The position numbers and the translations under genes were made by a program. 30,600 bases of DNA from Lachnospiraceae bacterium (lineage in GTDB: Bacteria; Bacillota_A; Clostridia; Lachnospirales; Lachnospiraceae): positions 1 through 30,600 of the forward strand of contig JAFRMI010000032.1 in NCBI GenBank assembly GCA_017430765.1, in the 5' to 3' direction. The notes below the pieces were generated by a model that worked only from the letters and a program-made list of their open reading frames with translations, was not told the DNA's origin and did no database searches. Shown here piece by piece: positions 17,280-25,407 of this stretch (its first letter is position 1; each line of letters opens with the position of its first letter).

Positions 17280-17350
17280 CAAGCCGTATCCCTCCAGCTG
17301 TTAAACAGATCTTCGTAACCCGCTTCGCTCGTTATATATGAACCGCATTG

Positions 17351-18229
17351 TTACTCCAGATTCTGGATCTGCTCCCGGATCTTCTCGATTGTCGTCTTCA
17401 TCGCGATCCCCGCATCCGCAGTCAGGAGGTCGCCGGCCTTCGAGAGCGTCGTATTGGCTTCCCGGTTCATCTCCTGGGCGATGAAATCGAGCTTTCTTCC
17501 GATGCTGCCCTTCTTTTCGAGCTCTTTCTTCATCTGTTCGATATGGCTCTTCAGCCGGACAGTCTCCTCATCGGTACAGATCTTGTCGGCATACAGCGCG
17601 CATTCGGCAATAATCCGGCTCTCCTCTATGGAGCGGTCCTCGAGGAGCTCCGCCAGCTTGTCAGTGAGCTTTTCCTGATAGGCGGCCATGATCTCCGGTT
17701 CGTGCGCAATGACGTCAGAGACAAGGGAAGAAAGTTCTTCCAGTTTGGAAAGGATGTCGGCTTTCAGCTGCTCCCCTTCCGCCTCTCTGGCGTCATTAAA
17801 TTCGGAAACGGCTTCCTCGAGAACCGGCAGCATCAGATTCCAGATCTCATCCTCATCGCGCTCCGCGTCACCGACCATAAATACCTCCGGTGCGCGCACG
17901 AGATCCGAGATTGAAACATCCCCCGTCAGAGAATGCGCCGTGATAAGTTCCCGCATGCGCTCCACATAGGAAGCGGCCAGTGCCTCGTTCACATGCAGGG
18001 TGCCGGCGGCATCCCCGTACTCCTCGGAGGAGATGAAGATGTCCACTTTTCCGCGCTCAATATCCTGCTTCAGATATGTGCGGATCCGGGATTCCAGATA
18101 CATGAACTTGCGCGGTATACGGATATTAAAATCTGCGTACCGGTTGTTGACGGACTTCAGTTCAATGCCGATTTTATGCGTGTCGGAGACAGCCTCCGCT
18201 CTGCCATAACCGGTCATGCTCCGTATCAT
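17351..18229 (-). CDS. yicC: YicC/YloC family endoribonuclease
   Basis: A 292-residue protein with the family N-terminus MIRSMTGYGRAEA, the SVNNRYADFNIRIPRKF motif and the typical C-terminus IGRKLDFIAQEMNREANTTLSK. YicC of E. coli and YloC of B. subtilis have been reported to have endoribonuclease activity. The open frame continues upstream to 18400, but that part lies over the promoter and has no family similarity. The ATG at 18229 has GGAGAG nearby and gives the standard family length. It is the first gene of the yicC-gmk-rpoZ-rimO-pgsA run. Confidence 0.95.
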   Translation of the reverse strand: MIRSMTGYGRAEAVSDTHKIGIELKSVNNRYADFNIRIPRKFMYLESRIRTYLKQDIERGKVDIFISSEEYGDAAGTLHVNEALAASYVERMRELITAHSLTGDVSISDLVRAPEVFMVGDAERDEDEIWNLMLPVLEEAVSEFNDAREAEGEQLKADILSKLEELSSLVSDVIAHEPEIMAAYQEKLTDKLAELLEDRSIEESRIIAECALYADKICTDEETVRLKSHIEQMKKELEKKGSIGRKLDFIAQEMNREANTTLSKAGDLLTADAGIAMKTTIEKIREQIQNLE

Positions 18230-18275
18230 AACTGCACTCTCCTGCCTGTGTTGCATCATAATGAATATCCAAAAC

Positions 18276-18304
18276 AGTTTACAGCAAATACGGTTTATCG
18301 TCAA
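18276..18304 (-). promoter_or_regulatory. Sigma-A promoter for the yicC operon
   Basis: The minus strand reads TTGACG (18304-18299), a 17-nt spacer and TAAACT (18281-18276). The predicted start near 18269 gives a leader of about 40 nt before the yicC ATG at 18229. The -35 overlaps the opposite-strand -35 for rqcH. Confidence 0.65.
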
Positions 18305-18326
18305 CCCGCGCAGAATGTGGTATGAT
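18298..18326 (+). promoter_or_regulatory. Extended -10 promoter for rqcH
   Basis: TCGTCA (18298-18303), a 17-nt spacer ending in an extended -10 TGG, then TATGAT (18321-18326). The predicted start near 18333 lies about 60 nt before the rqcH ATG, consistent with the short form of the protein. Confidence 0.65.
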
Positions 18327-18393
18327 GCTTTTAAGCACATCTTTAGCAGGACCGCCGAACAGTGACGAAACAGATGATTACGGAGAACGGACA

Positions 18394-20145
18394 ATGGCAT
18401 TTGACGGAATCACAACGAGATATCTGGCACTTGAGCTCCACGAATCCCTCTCGGGAGGCGGCATCAGCCGCATCATACAGCCGGAGAAGGATGAGCTGCT
18501 GCTGACGATTAAAAACAATAAGAATACATTTCTCCTGATGATGAGCGCGAGCGCCTCCCTCCCCCTCCTTAGTCTGACGAATGAGAAGAAGGAAGCGCCG
18601 CCTTCCGCCCCCGCATTTTCCATGCTTCTGCGCAAGCATCTTCAGGGAGGAAGGATTCTGTCCGTGCGCCAGCCCGGCCTCGAGCGGATCGTGAATATCA
18701 CCGTTGAGCATTTCGATGAACTCGGTGACCGGAGGCAGAAGCATCTGATCATCGAGCTGATGGGAAAATACAGCAACATCATATTTACGGATGACAGTTA
18801 TACCATCATCGACAGCATCAAAAGAATTCCCGCGTCTGTCAGTTCCGTGCGGGAAGTACTTCCCGGAAAAAAGTGGTTTATCCCGGAGACCTCGCAGAAA
18901 GAGAATCCCCTGCTCGCAGATCACAGCTCATTTTCCGAGCGGTGCGCAGGGATGAAGGGACCCGTCTCCCGCGCTGTCGTCGATGCATTTACCGGTATAT
19001 CTCCCACGCAGGCGGAGGAGATTCTTTACAGGGCCGGCGTTGACCCCAGAAAAGATTACGCCTCCTGCGATGATGCGGAGAAGGATGCGCTGGCAGATTG
19101 TTTTCTTTCCATTATGGAACAGGTAAAGGCCGGTGATTTCTGCCCGCGGATCTATCTCCTTGAGGGAATGCCGGTTGAATTCTCCGGCCTGCCGCTGACG
19201 ATGTACGCGCACGCGCCGTACAGCACCGAAGAAGCGGCATCCGCAAGTGACATGATCTGCCGTTATTACGGCGCGAAGGCTAAAGCGACCAGAATCCGTC
19301 AGAAATCTTCGGATCTCCGGCACGCCGCCTCCAACGCGCTGGACCGCGTTAATAAAAAATTCGCCCTGCAGGAAAAGCAGCTTAAAAATACGGAAAAGCG
19401 CGATAAGTACAGAATATACGGGGAAATGCTGAACACCTGGGGCTACGCCGCGGAGCCCGGAGCAAAGGAACTGACCTGCACGAATTACTATACGGACGAA
19501 CCGATCACGGTGCCGCTTGATCCGACACTCACGGTATCCGAGAACGCGCAGCGGTATTTTGCCCGTTATAATAAATTGAAGCGCACCAGTGAGGCGCTTT
19601 CCGTACAGATCCGGGAGACCGCGGAGGACCGCGAGCAGCTGAGAGCGATTCTCGCCTCCATTGATCTTGCGGAAAATGAGCCGGATCTCACCGAAATCCG
19701 CCGCGAGATGGCGGACTACGGGTTCGTGCAGAGAAAAAGCTCCGAAAAGAAAGGAGCCAGGAAAGCGCCTCGCTCTGCCCCGCTTCGCTATCTGTCCTCA
19801 GATGGATTTGAAATGCTCGTGGGAAAAAATAATTACCAGAATGAGGAACTGTCCTTTAAGATTGCCTCGTCTGACGATTACTGGTTCCATGCGAAGGGCA
19901 TCCCCGGATCACATGTGATCGTACGGTGCGCCGGGCGGGATGTGCCGGACCGGACGTTCGAGGAGGCGGGCGCTCTCGCGGCGTACTATTCTTCCGGTCG
20001 GAAGGCGGCGAAGGTCGAGATTGACTATACGCTGCGGAGGAATCTCCGCAAGACCAACGGGGGAAAGCCCGGGTTCGTGATCTATCACACGAACTACTCC
20101 CTCATAGCCGTACCCGACATCTCATGCCTTAAAAAAATGGAGTGA
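18394..20145 (+). CDS. rqcH: RqcH, NFACT-family ribosome quality control factor
   Basis: A 583-residue protein of the NEMF/Rqc2/RqcH family, often annotated as fibronectin-binding protein. It binds stalled 50S-peptidyl-tRNA complexes and directs C-terminal alanine tailing. The NFACT-N domain begins MAFDGITTRYLALEL and holds LIIELMGKYSNII (118-130). Helix-hairpin-helix and coiled-coil regions follow, and the NFACT-R domain near the C-terminus carries DDYWFHAKGIPGSHVIV. At the position of the essential Asp-Arg pair of B. subtilis RqcH (D97/R98, from memory) this protein has E97-R98. The frame opens at 18322, but the ATG at 18394 has GGAG 8 nt upstream, matches the family start and lies after the promoter. 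It is monocistronic and divergent from yicC. Confidence 0.94.
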   Translation: MAFDGITTRYLALELHESLSGGGISRIIQPEKDELLLTIKNNKNTFLLMMSASASLPLLSLTNEKKEAPPSAPAFSMLLRKHLQGGRILSVRQPGLERIVNITVEHFDELGDRRQKHLIIELMGKYSNIIFTDDSYTIIDSIKRIPASVSSVREVLPGKKWFIPETSQKENPLLADHSSFSERCAGMKGPVSRAVVDAFTGISPTQAEEILYRAGVDPRKDYASCDDAEKDALADCFLSIMEQVKAGDFCPRIYLLEGMPVEFSGLPLTMYAHAPYSTEEAASASDMICRYYGAKAKATRIRQKSSDLRHAASNALDRVNKKFALQEKQLKNTEKRDKYRIYGEMLNTWGYAAEPGAKELTCTNYYTDEPITVPLDPTLTVSENAQRYFARYNKLKRTSEALSVQIRETAEDREQLRAILASIDLAENEPDLTEIRREMADYGFVQRKSSEKKGARKAPRSAPLRYLSSDGFEMLVGKNNYQNEELSFKIASSDDYWFHAKGIPGSHVIVRCAGRDVPDRTFEEAGALAAYYSSGRKAAKVEIDYTLRRNLRKTNGGKPGFVIYHTNYSLIAVPDISCLKKME

Positions 20146-20192
20146 GATGACTTCAATTATCTTTGATGCCTGCATAAGAAAAATAGTTAAAG

Positions 20193-20221
20193 AAAAGACA
20201 GGGAGCGTGCCCCTGTCTTTT
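20193..20221. terminator. Bidirectional terminator between rqcH and leuS
   Basis: An 11-bp stem, AAAAGACAGGG (20193-20203) and CCCTGTCTTTT (20211-20221), with a 7-nt loop. It has T-runs on both strands and lies between two convergent genes, 47 nt after the rqcH stop and 31 nt after the leuS stop. Confidence 0.85.
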
Positions 20222-20251
20222 GTTCATTCGTTAGGTATACGCGGCTGCATT

Positions 20252-22669
20252 TTACTTGCGGATCACGATGTTGATGATCTTACCCGGCACATAGATCTCT
20301 TTTACGATCTGCGCCCCGGCAATCTTATCCGCAACGGCCTCTTTCGCTTTGGCGAGTGCTTCCTCGCGGTCCGCCGTGACAGAGAGCAGAACCGTCGCCT
20401 TCATCTTGCCGTTCAGCTGGACCGCAATTTCCTTCTCGTCGTCTTTCCGGAGTTCAGGATCGCTCTCCGGCCAGCGGGCGGAGAACACTGTATCACTGTG
20501 CCCGTATCTCTCCCACAGTTCTTCCGCGATGTGCGGTGCAAATGGAGCCAGAAGGATGATGTAGGCCTCGATGGTCTCGCGGTCGATTCCGCCGGAAACT
20601 GCCGCGCATTTCTGAAGCGCGTTGTTGTACTCCATAAACTTGGCGATCGCCGTATTGAGCTGGAAAGTTTCCAGTCTCTGCGTGATGTCGTGGATCAGCT
20701 TGTGGCGGATCTTGATCATCTCGGATGTCGCGGGTGTATCCGTCTCGAGGGAATCGACCGCCAGTTTCCAGAACTTGTTGAGGAAGCGGTATACGCCGTC
20801 GATTCCCCGGTCGTCCCACTCGGCGTCGAGATCCGGCGGTCCGACGAACAGCTCGTAGATCCGGAGGGAATCACAGCCGTAATCGCGGACGAGATCGTCC
20901 GGATTGACGACATTCCCTTTCGACTTGCTCATCTTGATGCCATTTTTACCGGTTATCATGCCCTGGTTAAAGAGCTTGATAAACGGTTCGTCAAACGGAA
21001 CGACGCCGATATCGTGGAGGAACTTCGTCCAGAATCTCGAGTACAGAAGATGAAGGACAGCATGTTCGACACCGCCGATATACATATCGACCGGAAGATA
21101 TTTTTCCGCTTTCTCCTTGGATACGAGCTCCTGATCATTCTTATTGTCCACATAGCGCAGGAAATACCAGCTGGAGCCGGCCCACTGCGGCATCGTGTTC
21201 GTCTCCCGCCTGGCCGGTTTTCCGCAGCACGGGCAGGTGGTATTGACCCAGGAGTCGATCGCCGCAAGCGGTGATTCTCCGGTTCCTGTCGGCTCATAGC
21301 GCTCGACATCCGGAAGAAGAACCGGAAGCTGATCTTCCGGAACCGGTACATTTCCGCAGTCCGGGCAGTGAATGATCGGGATGGGTTCTCCCCAGTATCT
21401 CTGGCGGGAGAACACCCAGTCTCTGAGTTTATAATTGGTTGTCACCTTACAGATGCCCTGCTTTTCCAGCTTCTCCGGCAGCTCCTTTTTCGCGGTCTCC
21501 GAATCCATCCCGTTCCAGTCGCCGGAATTGATCATGATGCCGGGAAGTGTGTACGCCTCGGTGAGATTCGGATTCTCAATTCCGTCCGGCGCAATGACCT
21601 GCACGATCGGAAGATCGAACTTCCTGGCGAAGGCGAAGTCTCTCTCGTCATGCGCGGGCACGCACATGATCGCACCCGTGCCGTAATCAGCGAGAACATA
21701 ATCGGACAGCCAGATCGGGATCAGCGCCCCGTTCACAGGGTTTATGCAGCAGCTTCCGGTAAAGACGCCGGTCTTCTCGCGATCCTGCAGGCGGTCGACA
21801 CTGGACTTCATAGAAGCCTTGTAGATATAGTCCTCCACCTCTGCGCGGCGATCGTCCGAAGCAAGTTTTGCGGCCAGCTCGTGTTCCGGCGCAAGAACCA
21901 TGAATGTCGCGCCGTAAAGTGTGTCCGGTCTCGTTGTGTAAATACGGATCTTTTCTTCCCGGCCGTCAATCGCAAAATCAACTTCAGCGCCGTGTGACTT
22001 CCCGATCCAGTCCGTCTGCATCTTCTTTACTTTTGCCGGCCAGTCGAGAGTATCCAGTCCGGAGAGCAGGCGGTCCGCGTACTTCGTGATTCTAAGCATC
22101 CACTGCCGCAGGTTTTTCTTTGTGACAGGCGTGCCGCATCGTTCGCAGCAGCCGTTGACCACTTCCTCATTCGCAAGTCCGGTCTTGCAGGAAGGACACC
22201 AGTTGATCGGGAACTCCTTCTCGTAGGCGAGTCCTTCCTTGAACATCTTCACAAAGATCCACTGAGTCCACTTAAAGTAAGCAGGGTCTGTCGTGTTGAC
22301 TTCAAGATCCCAGTCATAGATCGCACCGATATCCTTGATCTGACGGCGGATATTGTCCACGTTCTTCTTTGTCTGAACTGCAGGATGGACGCCCATTTTG
22401 ATCGCGTAGTTCTCTGCCGGCAGGCCGAAGGCATCCCAGCCCATGGGATGGATCACATAATAGCCGTTCAGAAGCTTATAGCGGCTCCAGACGTCCGAGA
22501 TCACATACCCCCTCCAGTGTCCGACGTGAAGCCCGCTTCCCGACGGATATGGGAACATATCCAGGCAGTAATACTTCTCTTTGCTGCCGTCATTGACATT
22601 GACCGGGTGCTCCTCCCAGTGCTTCGTCCATTTGCTTTCAATCTCCCGGTGGTTATACGGAACTGCCAT
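20252..22669 (-). CDS. leuS: Leucyl-tRNA synthetase
   Basis: An 805-residue class I aminoacyl-tRNA synthetase charging tRNA-Leu. The HIGH-type motif HVGH is at 48-51 within [18 protein letters not shown], and KMSKS is at 579-583. [14 protein letters not shown]...CCERC zinc-ribbon-like segment and a CP1 editing domain with the [19 protein letters not shown] threonine-rich loop are present. Length is normal for the bacterial form. AGGAGGCAATT precedes the ATG. It is monocistronic with its own strong promoter. Firmicute leuS genes are often under T-box control, but the leader here is only about 55 nt and holds just one hairpin. Confidence 0.98.
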   Translation of the reverse strand: MAVPYNHREIESKWTKHWEEHPVNVNDGSKEKYYCLDMFPYPSGSGLHVGHWRGYVISDVWSRYKLLNGYYVIHPMGWDAFGLPAENYAIKMGVHPAVQTKKNVDNIRRQIKDIGAIYDWDLEVNTTDPAYFKWTQWIFVKMFKEGLAYEKEFPINWCPSCKTGLANEEVVNGCCERCGTPVTKKNLRQWMLRITKYADRLLSGLDTLDWPAKVKKMQTDWIGKSHGAEVDFAIDGREEKIRIYTTRPDTLYGATFMVLAPEHELAAKLASDDRRAEVEDYIYKASMKSSVDRLQDREKTGVFTGSCCINPVNGALIPIWLSDYVLADYGTGAIMCVPAHDERDFAFARKFDLPIVQVIAPDGIENPNLTEAYTLPGIMINSGDWNGMDSETAKKELPEKLEKQGICKVTTNYKLRDWVFSRQRYWGEPIPIIHCPDCGNVPVPEDQLPVLLPDVERYEPTGTGESPLAAIDSWVNTTCPCCGKPARRETNTMPQWAGSSWYFLRYVDNKNDQELVSKEKAEKYLPVDMYIGGVEHAVLHLLYSRFWTKFLHDIGVVPFDEPFIKLFNQGMITGKNGIKMSKSKGNVVNPDDLVRDYGCDSLRIYELFVGPPDLDAEWDDRGIDGVYRFLNKFWKLAVDSLETDTPATSEMIKIRHKLIHDITQRLETFQLNTAIAKFMEYNNALQKCAAVSGGIDRETIEAYIILLAPFAPHIAEELWERYGHSDTVFSARWPESDPELRKDDEKEIAVQLNGKMKATVLLSVTADREEALAKAKEAVADKIAGAQIVKEIYVPGKIINIVIRK

Positions 22670-22686
22670 AATTGCCTCCTTTATCT

Positions 22687-22715
22687 ACAAACAGCGGCCG
22701 TCAGCCGCTTTTTGT
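22687..22715 (-). promoter_or_regulatory. Hairpin in the leuS leader
   Basis: The minus strand can form ACAAA-A-AGCGGC, loop TGACG, GCCGCT-G-TTTGT: 11 paired bases with one A-G mismatch. It fills most of the predicted leader and ends about 10 nt before the AGGAGG site. On the plus strand the same hairpin is followed by four T, so it could stop antisense transcription instead. It has none of the T-box hallmarks. Confidence 0.5.
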
Positions 22716-22731
22716 ACGCTCAAACAAAGTA

Positions 22732-22760
22732 ATTCTAAAAGCAAGCGGTATGTTTGTCAA
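22732..22760 (-). promoter_or_regulatory. Sigma-A promoter for leuS
   Basis: The minus strand reads TTGACA (22760-22755), a 17-nt spacer and TAGAAT (22737-22732). The -35 is perfect and the -10 has one change. The predicted start is near 22725. Confidence 0.82.
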
Positions 22761-22776
22761 GACTTCGGCTTTTCAG

Positions 22777-22805
22777 TTGCATTTTCATTCTTTATCAGAT
22801 ACTAT
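22777..22805 (+). promoter_or_regulatory. Likely promoter for the phasin-like gene
   Basis: TTGCAT (22777-22782), a 17-nt spacer and TACTAT (22800-22805). The predicted start near 22812 falls inside the 8-bp dyad at 22809-22834, leaving a leader of about 100 nt. The region is very AT-rich, so chance matches are more likely than elsewhere. Confidence 0.5.
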
Positions 22806-22808
22806 TCA

Positions 22809-22834
22809 TTAAGAAACATTTTTTAATTTCTTAA
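22809..22834. repeat. Inverted repeat TTAAGAAA-N10-TTTCTTAA at a predicted transcription start
   Basis: A perfect 8-bp inverted repeat with a 10-bp spacer directly downstream of the -10 box of the phasin-like gene. Its position suits either a repressor operator or a 5' mRNA stem. No T-run that would make it a terminator follows. Confidence 0.5.
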
Positions 22835-22912
22835 GTATCTATACACATTCGGTTCACAAAGTCGGCGTACGATGATATACGTCACAAGCCACATAAAGGA
22901 GGTGCGGTAGAG

Positions 22913-23392
22913 ATGGGAAAATTTGAAGATGGAATTAAAAAAGCTCTCCTTGCCGGCGTCGGTGTTGCAGCAATCACAGCTGAAAAGTCAAAAGTGATCA
23001 TCGACGAACTGGTAAAGAAGGGAGAGGTCACTGTTGAAGAAGGCAAAAAGATGAAGGAAGAACTTCGTCAGAAGAAGGAAGCGGAAGAAGCTGCTGCCAG
23101 GGAAGCCGCTGAGGCCGAAAAGATCAATATCGAATTCCCTGAAGAAGAAGCGGCGGACGAGGAAGTTCGCGCTGTCACGGACGAAGCCCTTGCGGATGAA
23201 GAAGCGGCAGAGGAAGAAGCCGCGGACGAGGAAACCGCAGATGAAGAAGCGGCGGAAAGCGTCGGTGAAAAAGTCAAAAAAGCAGCCGGAGATGTGGCGG
23301 GCAATGCGAAGGATTTCGCCAAGATGCTGAAGGATCTGACACGCGAAGAGGCCGCCAATTTGAAGAACGCTCTCGAGGATTTTTTGAAATAA
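22913..23392 (+). CDS. Phasin-like acidic coiled-coil protein
   Basis: A 159-residue protein. Residues 1-60 (KKALLAGVGVAAITAEKSK, then VIIDELVKKGEVTVEEGKKM) match the short phasin-like/PHA-regulator-like proteins found in many Clostridia without polyhydroxyalkanoate synthesis. The centre (about 60-120) is a low-complexity repeat of EEAADEE-type units with almost no hydrophobic residues. The C-terminus (about 125-158) returns to an amphipathic helix (VKKAAGDVAGNAKDFAKML) reminiscent of LEA or CsbD-like stress helices. AAAGGAGGTG precedes the ATG. It is monocistronic, with its own terminator. A surface-coating or stress role is a guess; function is unknown. Confidence 0.85.
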   Translation: MGKFEDGIKKALLAGVGVAAITAEKSKVIIDELVKKGEVTVEEGKKMKEELRQKKEAEEAAAREAAEAEKINIEFPEEEAADEEVRAVTDEALADEEAAEEEAADEETADEEAAESVGEKVKKAAGDVAGNAKDFAKMLKDLTREEAANLKNALEDFLK

Positions 23393-23417
23393 TAGAACCT
23401 GCTTTCATCATTTCAGT

Positions 23418-23450
23418 AAAAAAGATCCCGAATCGCGGGATCTTTTTTTT
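23418..23450. terminator. Bidirectional terminator between the phasin-like gene and yraN
   Basis: AAAAAAGATCCCG, loop AATCG, CGGGATC and then eight T. The A-run on the other side lets it work for the minus-strand operon ending at yraN as well. Confidence 0.9.
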
Positions 23451-23521
23451 GAATAGGATATTCCTCGGAATTCCCTGTTCGATAAAAACCTGAATATTAA
23501 AAAAATCAAAGCATCCGGTAT

Positions 23522-23881
23522 TTACGGACAGAAGTCAAAGGCATTCTTAATGACCGTAACTTTTTGCGGCGTGACACCGACGACGTCAAACCGGCATGGC
23601 GCTGTCTCAGGTATGCGATGTTTCAGCATATAATAAGCAGCCGTTCTGGATATCACACGCTGCTTTTTATAGTTCACTGCCTCAAGCGGATCTCCCGCTG
23701 CATCCCCGGAGCGGTATTTCACTTCTATAAAAACCAGCTCCCTTCCGTCCTCGGCGACAATGTCGATTTCTCCGGAACGGCAGCGAAAATTCGTCTCACG
23801 GATCTGGTACCCCTCCGCCCGCAGATATCTGCAGGCGAGTTTCTCATATTTCTTCCCGACGGAACGTCTGCTGTCTCCCAT
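23522..23881 (-). CDS. yraN: YraN/UPF0102 family protein
   Basis: A 119-residue protein of the UPF0102 family, which has a restriction-endonuclease-like fold. The core SGEIDIVAEDGRELVFIEVKYRSG shows the E-D-ExK pattern of that nuclease fold, and the N-terminus VGKKYEKLACRYLRAEGYQI is typical. It follows rnhB with overlapping stop and start (TGATG), the usual order in bacteria. The cellular role is not established. It is the last gene of the ylxM operon. Confidence 0.93.
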   Translation of the reverse strand: MGDSRRSVGKKYEKLACRYLRAEGYQIRETNFRCRSGEIDIVAEDGRELVFIEVKYRSGDAAGDPLEAVNYKKQRVISRTAAYYMLKHRIPETAPCRFDVVGVTPQKVTVIKNAFDFCP

Positions 23882-24537
23882 CAGCGGTTCTCCACGAAAT
23901 GCCCGATAAAGCTTCGGCGGTGTATGGGGCAGGGGCCGAGTTTCTTCAGCGCCTCAATATGCTCCCTTGTACCGTACCCCTTGGTCCTCGCAAAGCCATA
24001 ACCGGGATATAATCTGTCATAGTCCTGCATGAGACGGTCTCTTGTGACCTTGGCGATTATACTGGCTGCGGCGATCGAACAGCTTTTGCTGTCACCCTTA
24101 ACAATCGGGCACTGCGGTATAGAAACCTGCGGGATTGTAACGGCGTCATTCAGCAGAAAATCCGGAGCCGGATCCATGGAAGCGATCGCTTTGCGCATCG
24201 CGGAATATGTCGCCTGGAGAATATTGATCTCATCGATCACTTCCCATGACTCCATCCCTACGGACCAGGAGACACACTCCTCCATCAGGACATCGTAGAG
24301 TTCATCCCGCTTGCGTTCCGTCAGCTTTTTGGAATCGTTCAGGTACAGAACCGGGTGGTCAGAAGGCAAAATCACACAGGCTGCCACGACAGGCCCCGCC
24401 AGAGGTCCTCTTCCCACCTCATCGATCCCTCCGATCAGGCCCTTCTCCTGAAAGCGCTCCTCATACACAAGCATGCCGCGCGTTCTTTCGATTTCCTTCT
24501 CGAGCCGGATCTTTTTCTTTTCATCCGCAGCTTTCAT
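23881..24537 (-). CDS. rnhB: Ribonuclease HII
   Basis: A 218-residue enzyme that cuts RNA in RNA-DNA hybrids and removes single ribonucleotides from DNA. The GGIDEVGRGPLAGPVVAA motif gives the catalytic D39-E40 pair, and the further acidic residues lie in LLNDAV and the C-terminal SIIAKVTRDRLMQDYD segment. The ending GFARTKGYGTREHIEALKKLGPCPIHRRSF is standard. An N-terminal lysine/glutamate-rich extension of about 30 residues precedes the fold. The ATG lies 1 nt after the ylqF stop. Confidence 0.95.
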   Translation of the reverse strand: MKAADEKKKIRLEKEIERTRGMLVYEERFQEKGLIGGIDEVGRGPLAGPVVAACVILPSDHPVLYLNDSKKLTERKRDELYDVLMEECVSWSVGMESWEVIDEINILQATYSAMRKAIASMDPAPDFLLNDAVTIPQVSIPQCPIVKGDSKSCSIAAASIIAKVTRDRLMQDYDRLYPGYGFARTKGYGTREHIEALKKLGPCPIHRRSFIGHFVENR

Positions 24538-24538
24538 C

Positions 24539-25396
24539 TTACCTTTCTTTCATATCATGAAAATGATCCAGTGTAATTCTTCCAATCCTTCCCTGCCGGA
24601 AGTCGTCGAGCAAAACCCGTGCTGTTTTGTCATAATCCGGCATACCGCCCTTTTTCAGACAGCCGCATTTTAAAGCAACGGCGTCATACAGTTCCGGGAG
24701 CGACAGGTCTTCGTCAATCCGGTAGCGCGCTGCGATGGCCCCCGGATATGTCTCTTTTAAAAGACGGAGCAGTTCAGCGGAGAGCTCACCGGGATCGAGA
24801 ATGTCATCCGGAATGGAGCCGGTCAGGGCAATCTTCTTGCCGATCTCCTGATCCTCAAATTTCGGCCAGAGAAGTCCCGGCGTATCGAGGAGCCAGACCT
24901 CTTTGCTCATGCGGATCCACTGTCTTCCGCGGGTCACTCCGGGTTTATTTCCGGTCTTAAGGGAAGATGATCCCGAAAAAGAATTGATAAATGTCGATTT
25001 TCCGACATTCGGAATTCCCGCGACCATCGCGCGGATGGGGCGTCCCGTGATGCCGCGCCTTCTGTCCCTTTCAATTTTGTCCCGGCATATATCCAGAATC
25101 ACGTCTGTCAGGCGCCGGATTTCCTTGCTGTTCCTGAGATCACAGACATAGGGATGCAGTCCCTGTGAAGCGTAATGAGCAGTCCAAAGCGCCGTCTCGT
25201 CAGGATCCGCCAGATCGGCCTTTCCGAGAAGGAGCAGGTTTGCTTTTCCAAGGGTCAGCTTCAGAAGATCCGGATTCCTGCCGGAGCAAGGAATTCTCGC
25301 GTCGATAATTTCAATGAGGAGATCTATCAGTTTCAGATTCTCCTGCATCTCACGGCGGGTCTTCGTCATATGACCCGGATACCACTGATAGTCCAT
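24539..25396 (-). CDS. ylqF: Ribosome biogenesis GTPase YlqF (RbgA)
   Basis: A 285-residue circularly permuted GTPase needed for late 50S assembly. The N-terminus MDYQWYPGHMTKTRREM is the family signature. Motif order is G4 before G1, as expected: G4 at 58-61, G1 GIPNVGKST in the middle, the G2 threonine in KPGVTRG, then G3 DTPGLLWP. The G4 motif reads GKAD instead of the usual NKxD, so the Asn that reads the guanine base is Gly58. The C-terminal RNA-binding domain is present (about 210-280). It lies 11 nt after lepB and 1 nt before rnhB, the usual order. Confidence 0.94.
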   Translation of the reverse strand: MDYQWYPGHMTKTRREMQENLKLIDLLIEIIDARIPCSGRNPDLLKLTLGKANLLLLGKADLADPDETALWTAHYASQGLHPYVCDLRNSKEIRRLTDVILDICRDKIERDRRRGITGRPIRAMVAGIPNVGKSTFINSFSGSSSLKTGNKPGVTRGRQWIRMSKEVWLLDTPGLLWPKFEDQEIGKKIALTGSIPDDILDPGELSAELLRLLKETYPGAIAARYRIDEDLSLPELYDAVALKCGCLKKGGMPDYDKTARVLLDDFRQGRIGRITLDHFHDMKER

Positions 25397-25407
25397 CTGC
25401 TGTCTCC

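Noticed and set aside
20147..21274. A 375-codon plus-strand open frame opposite leuS.
   Set aside because: It starts before the rqcH/leuS terminator hairpin and runs through conserved leuS motifs. The protein has no recognisable domain.
23068..23358. A serine/alanine-rich minus-strand ORF opposite the phasin-like gene.
   Set aside because: Its low complexity is simply the reverse reading of the GAA/GCG acidic repeat.
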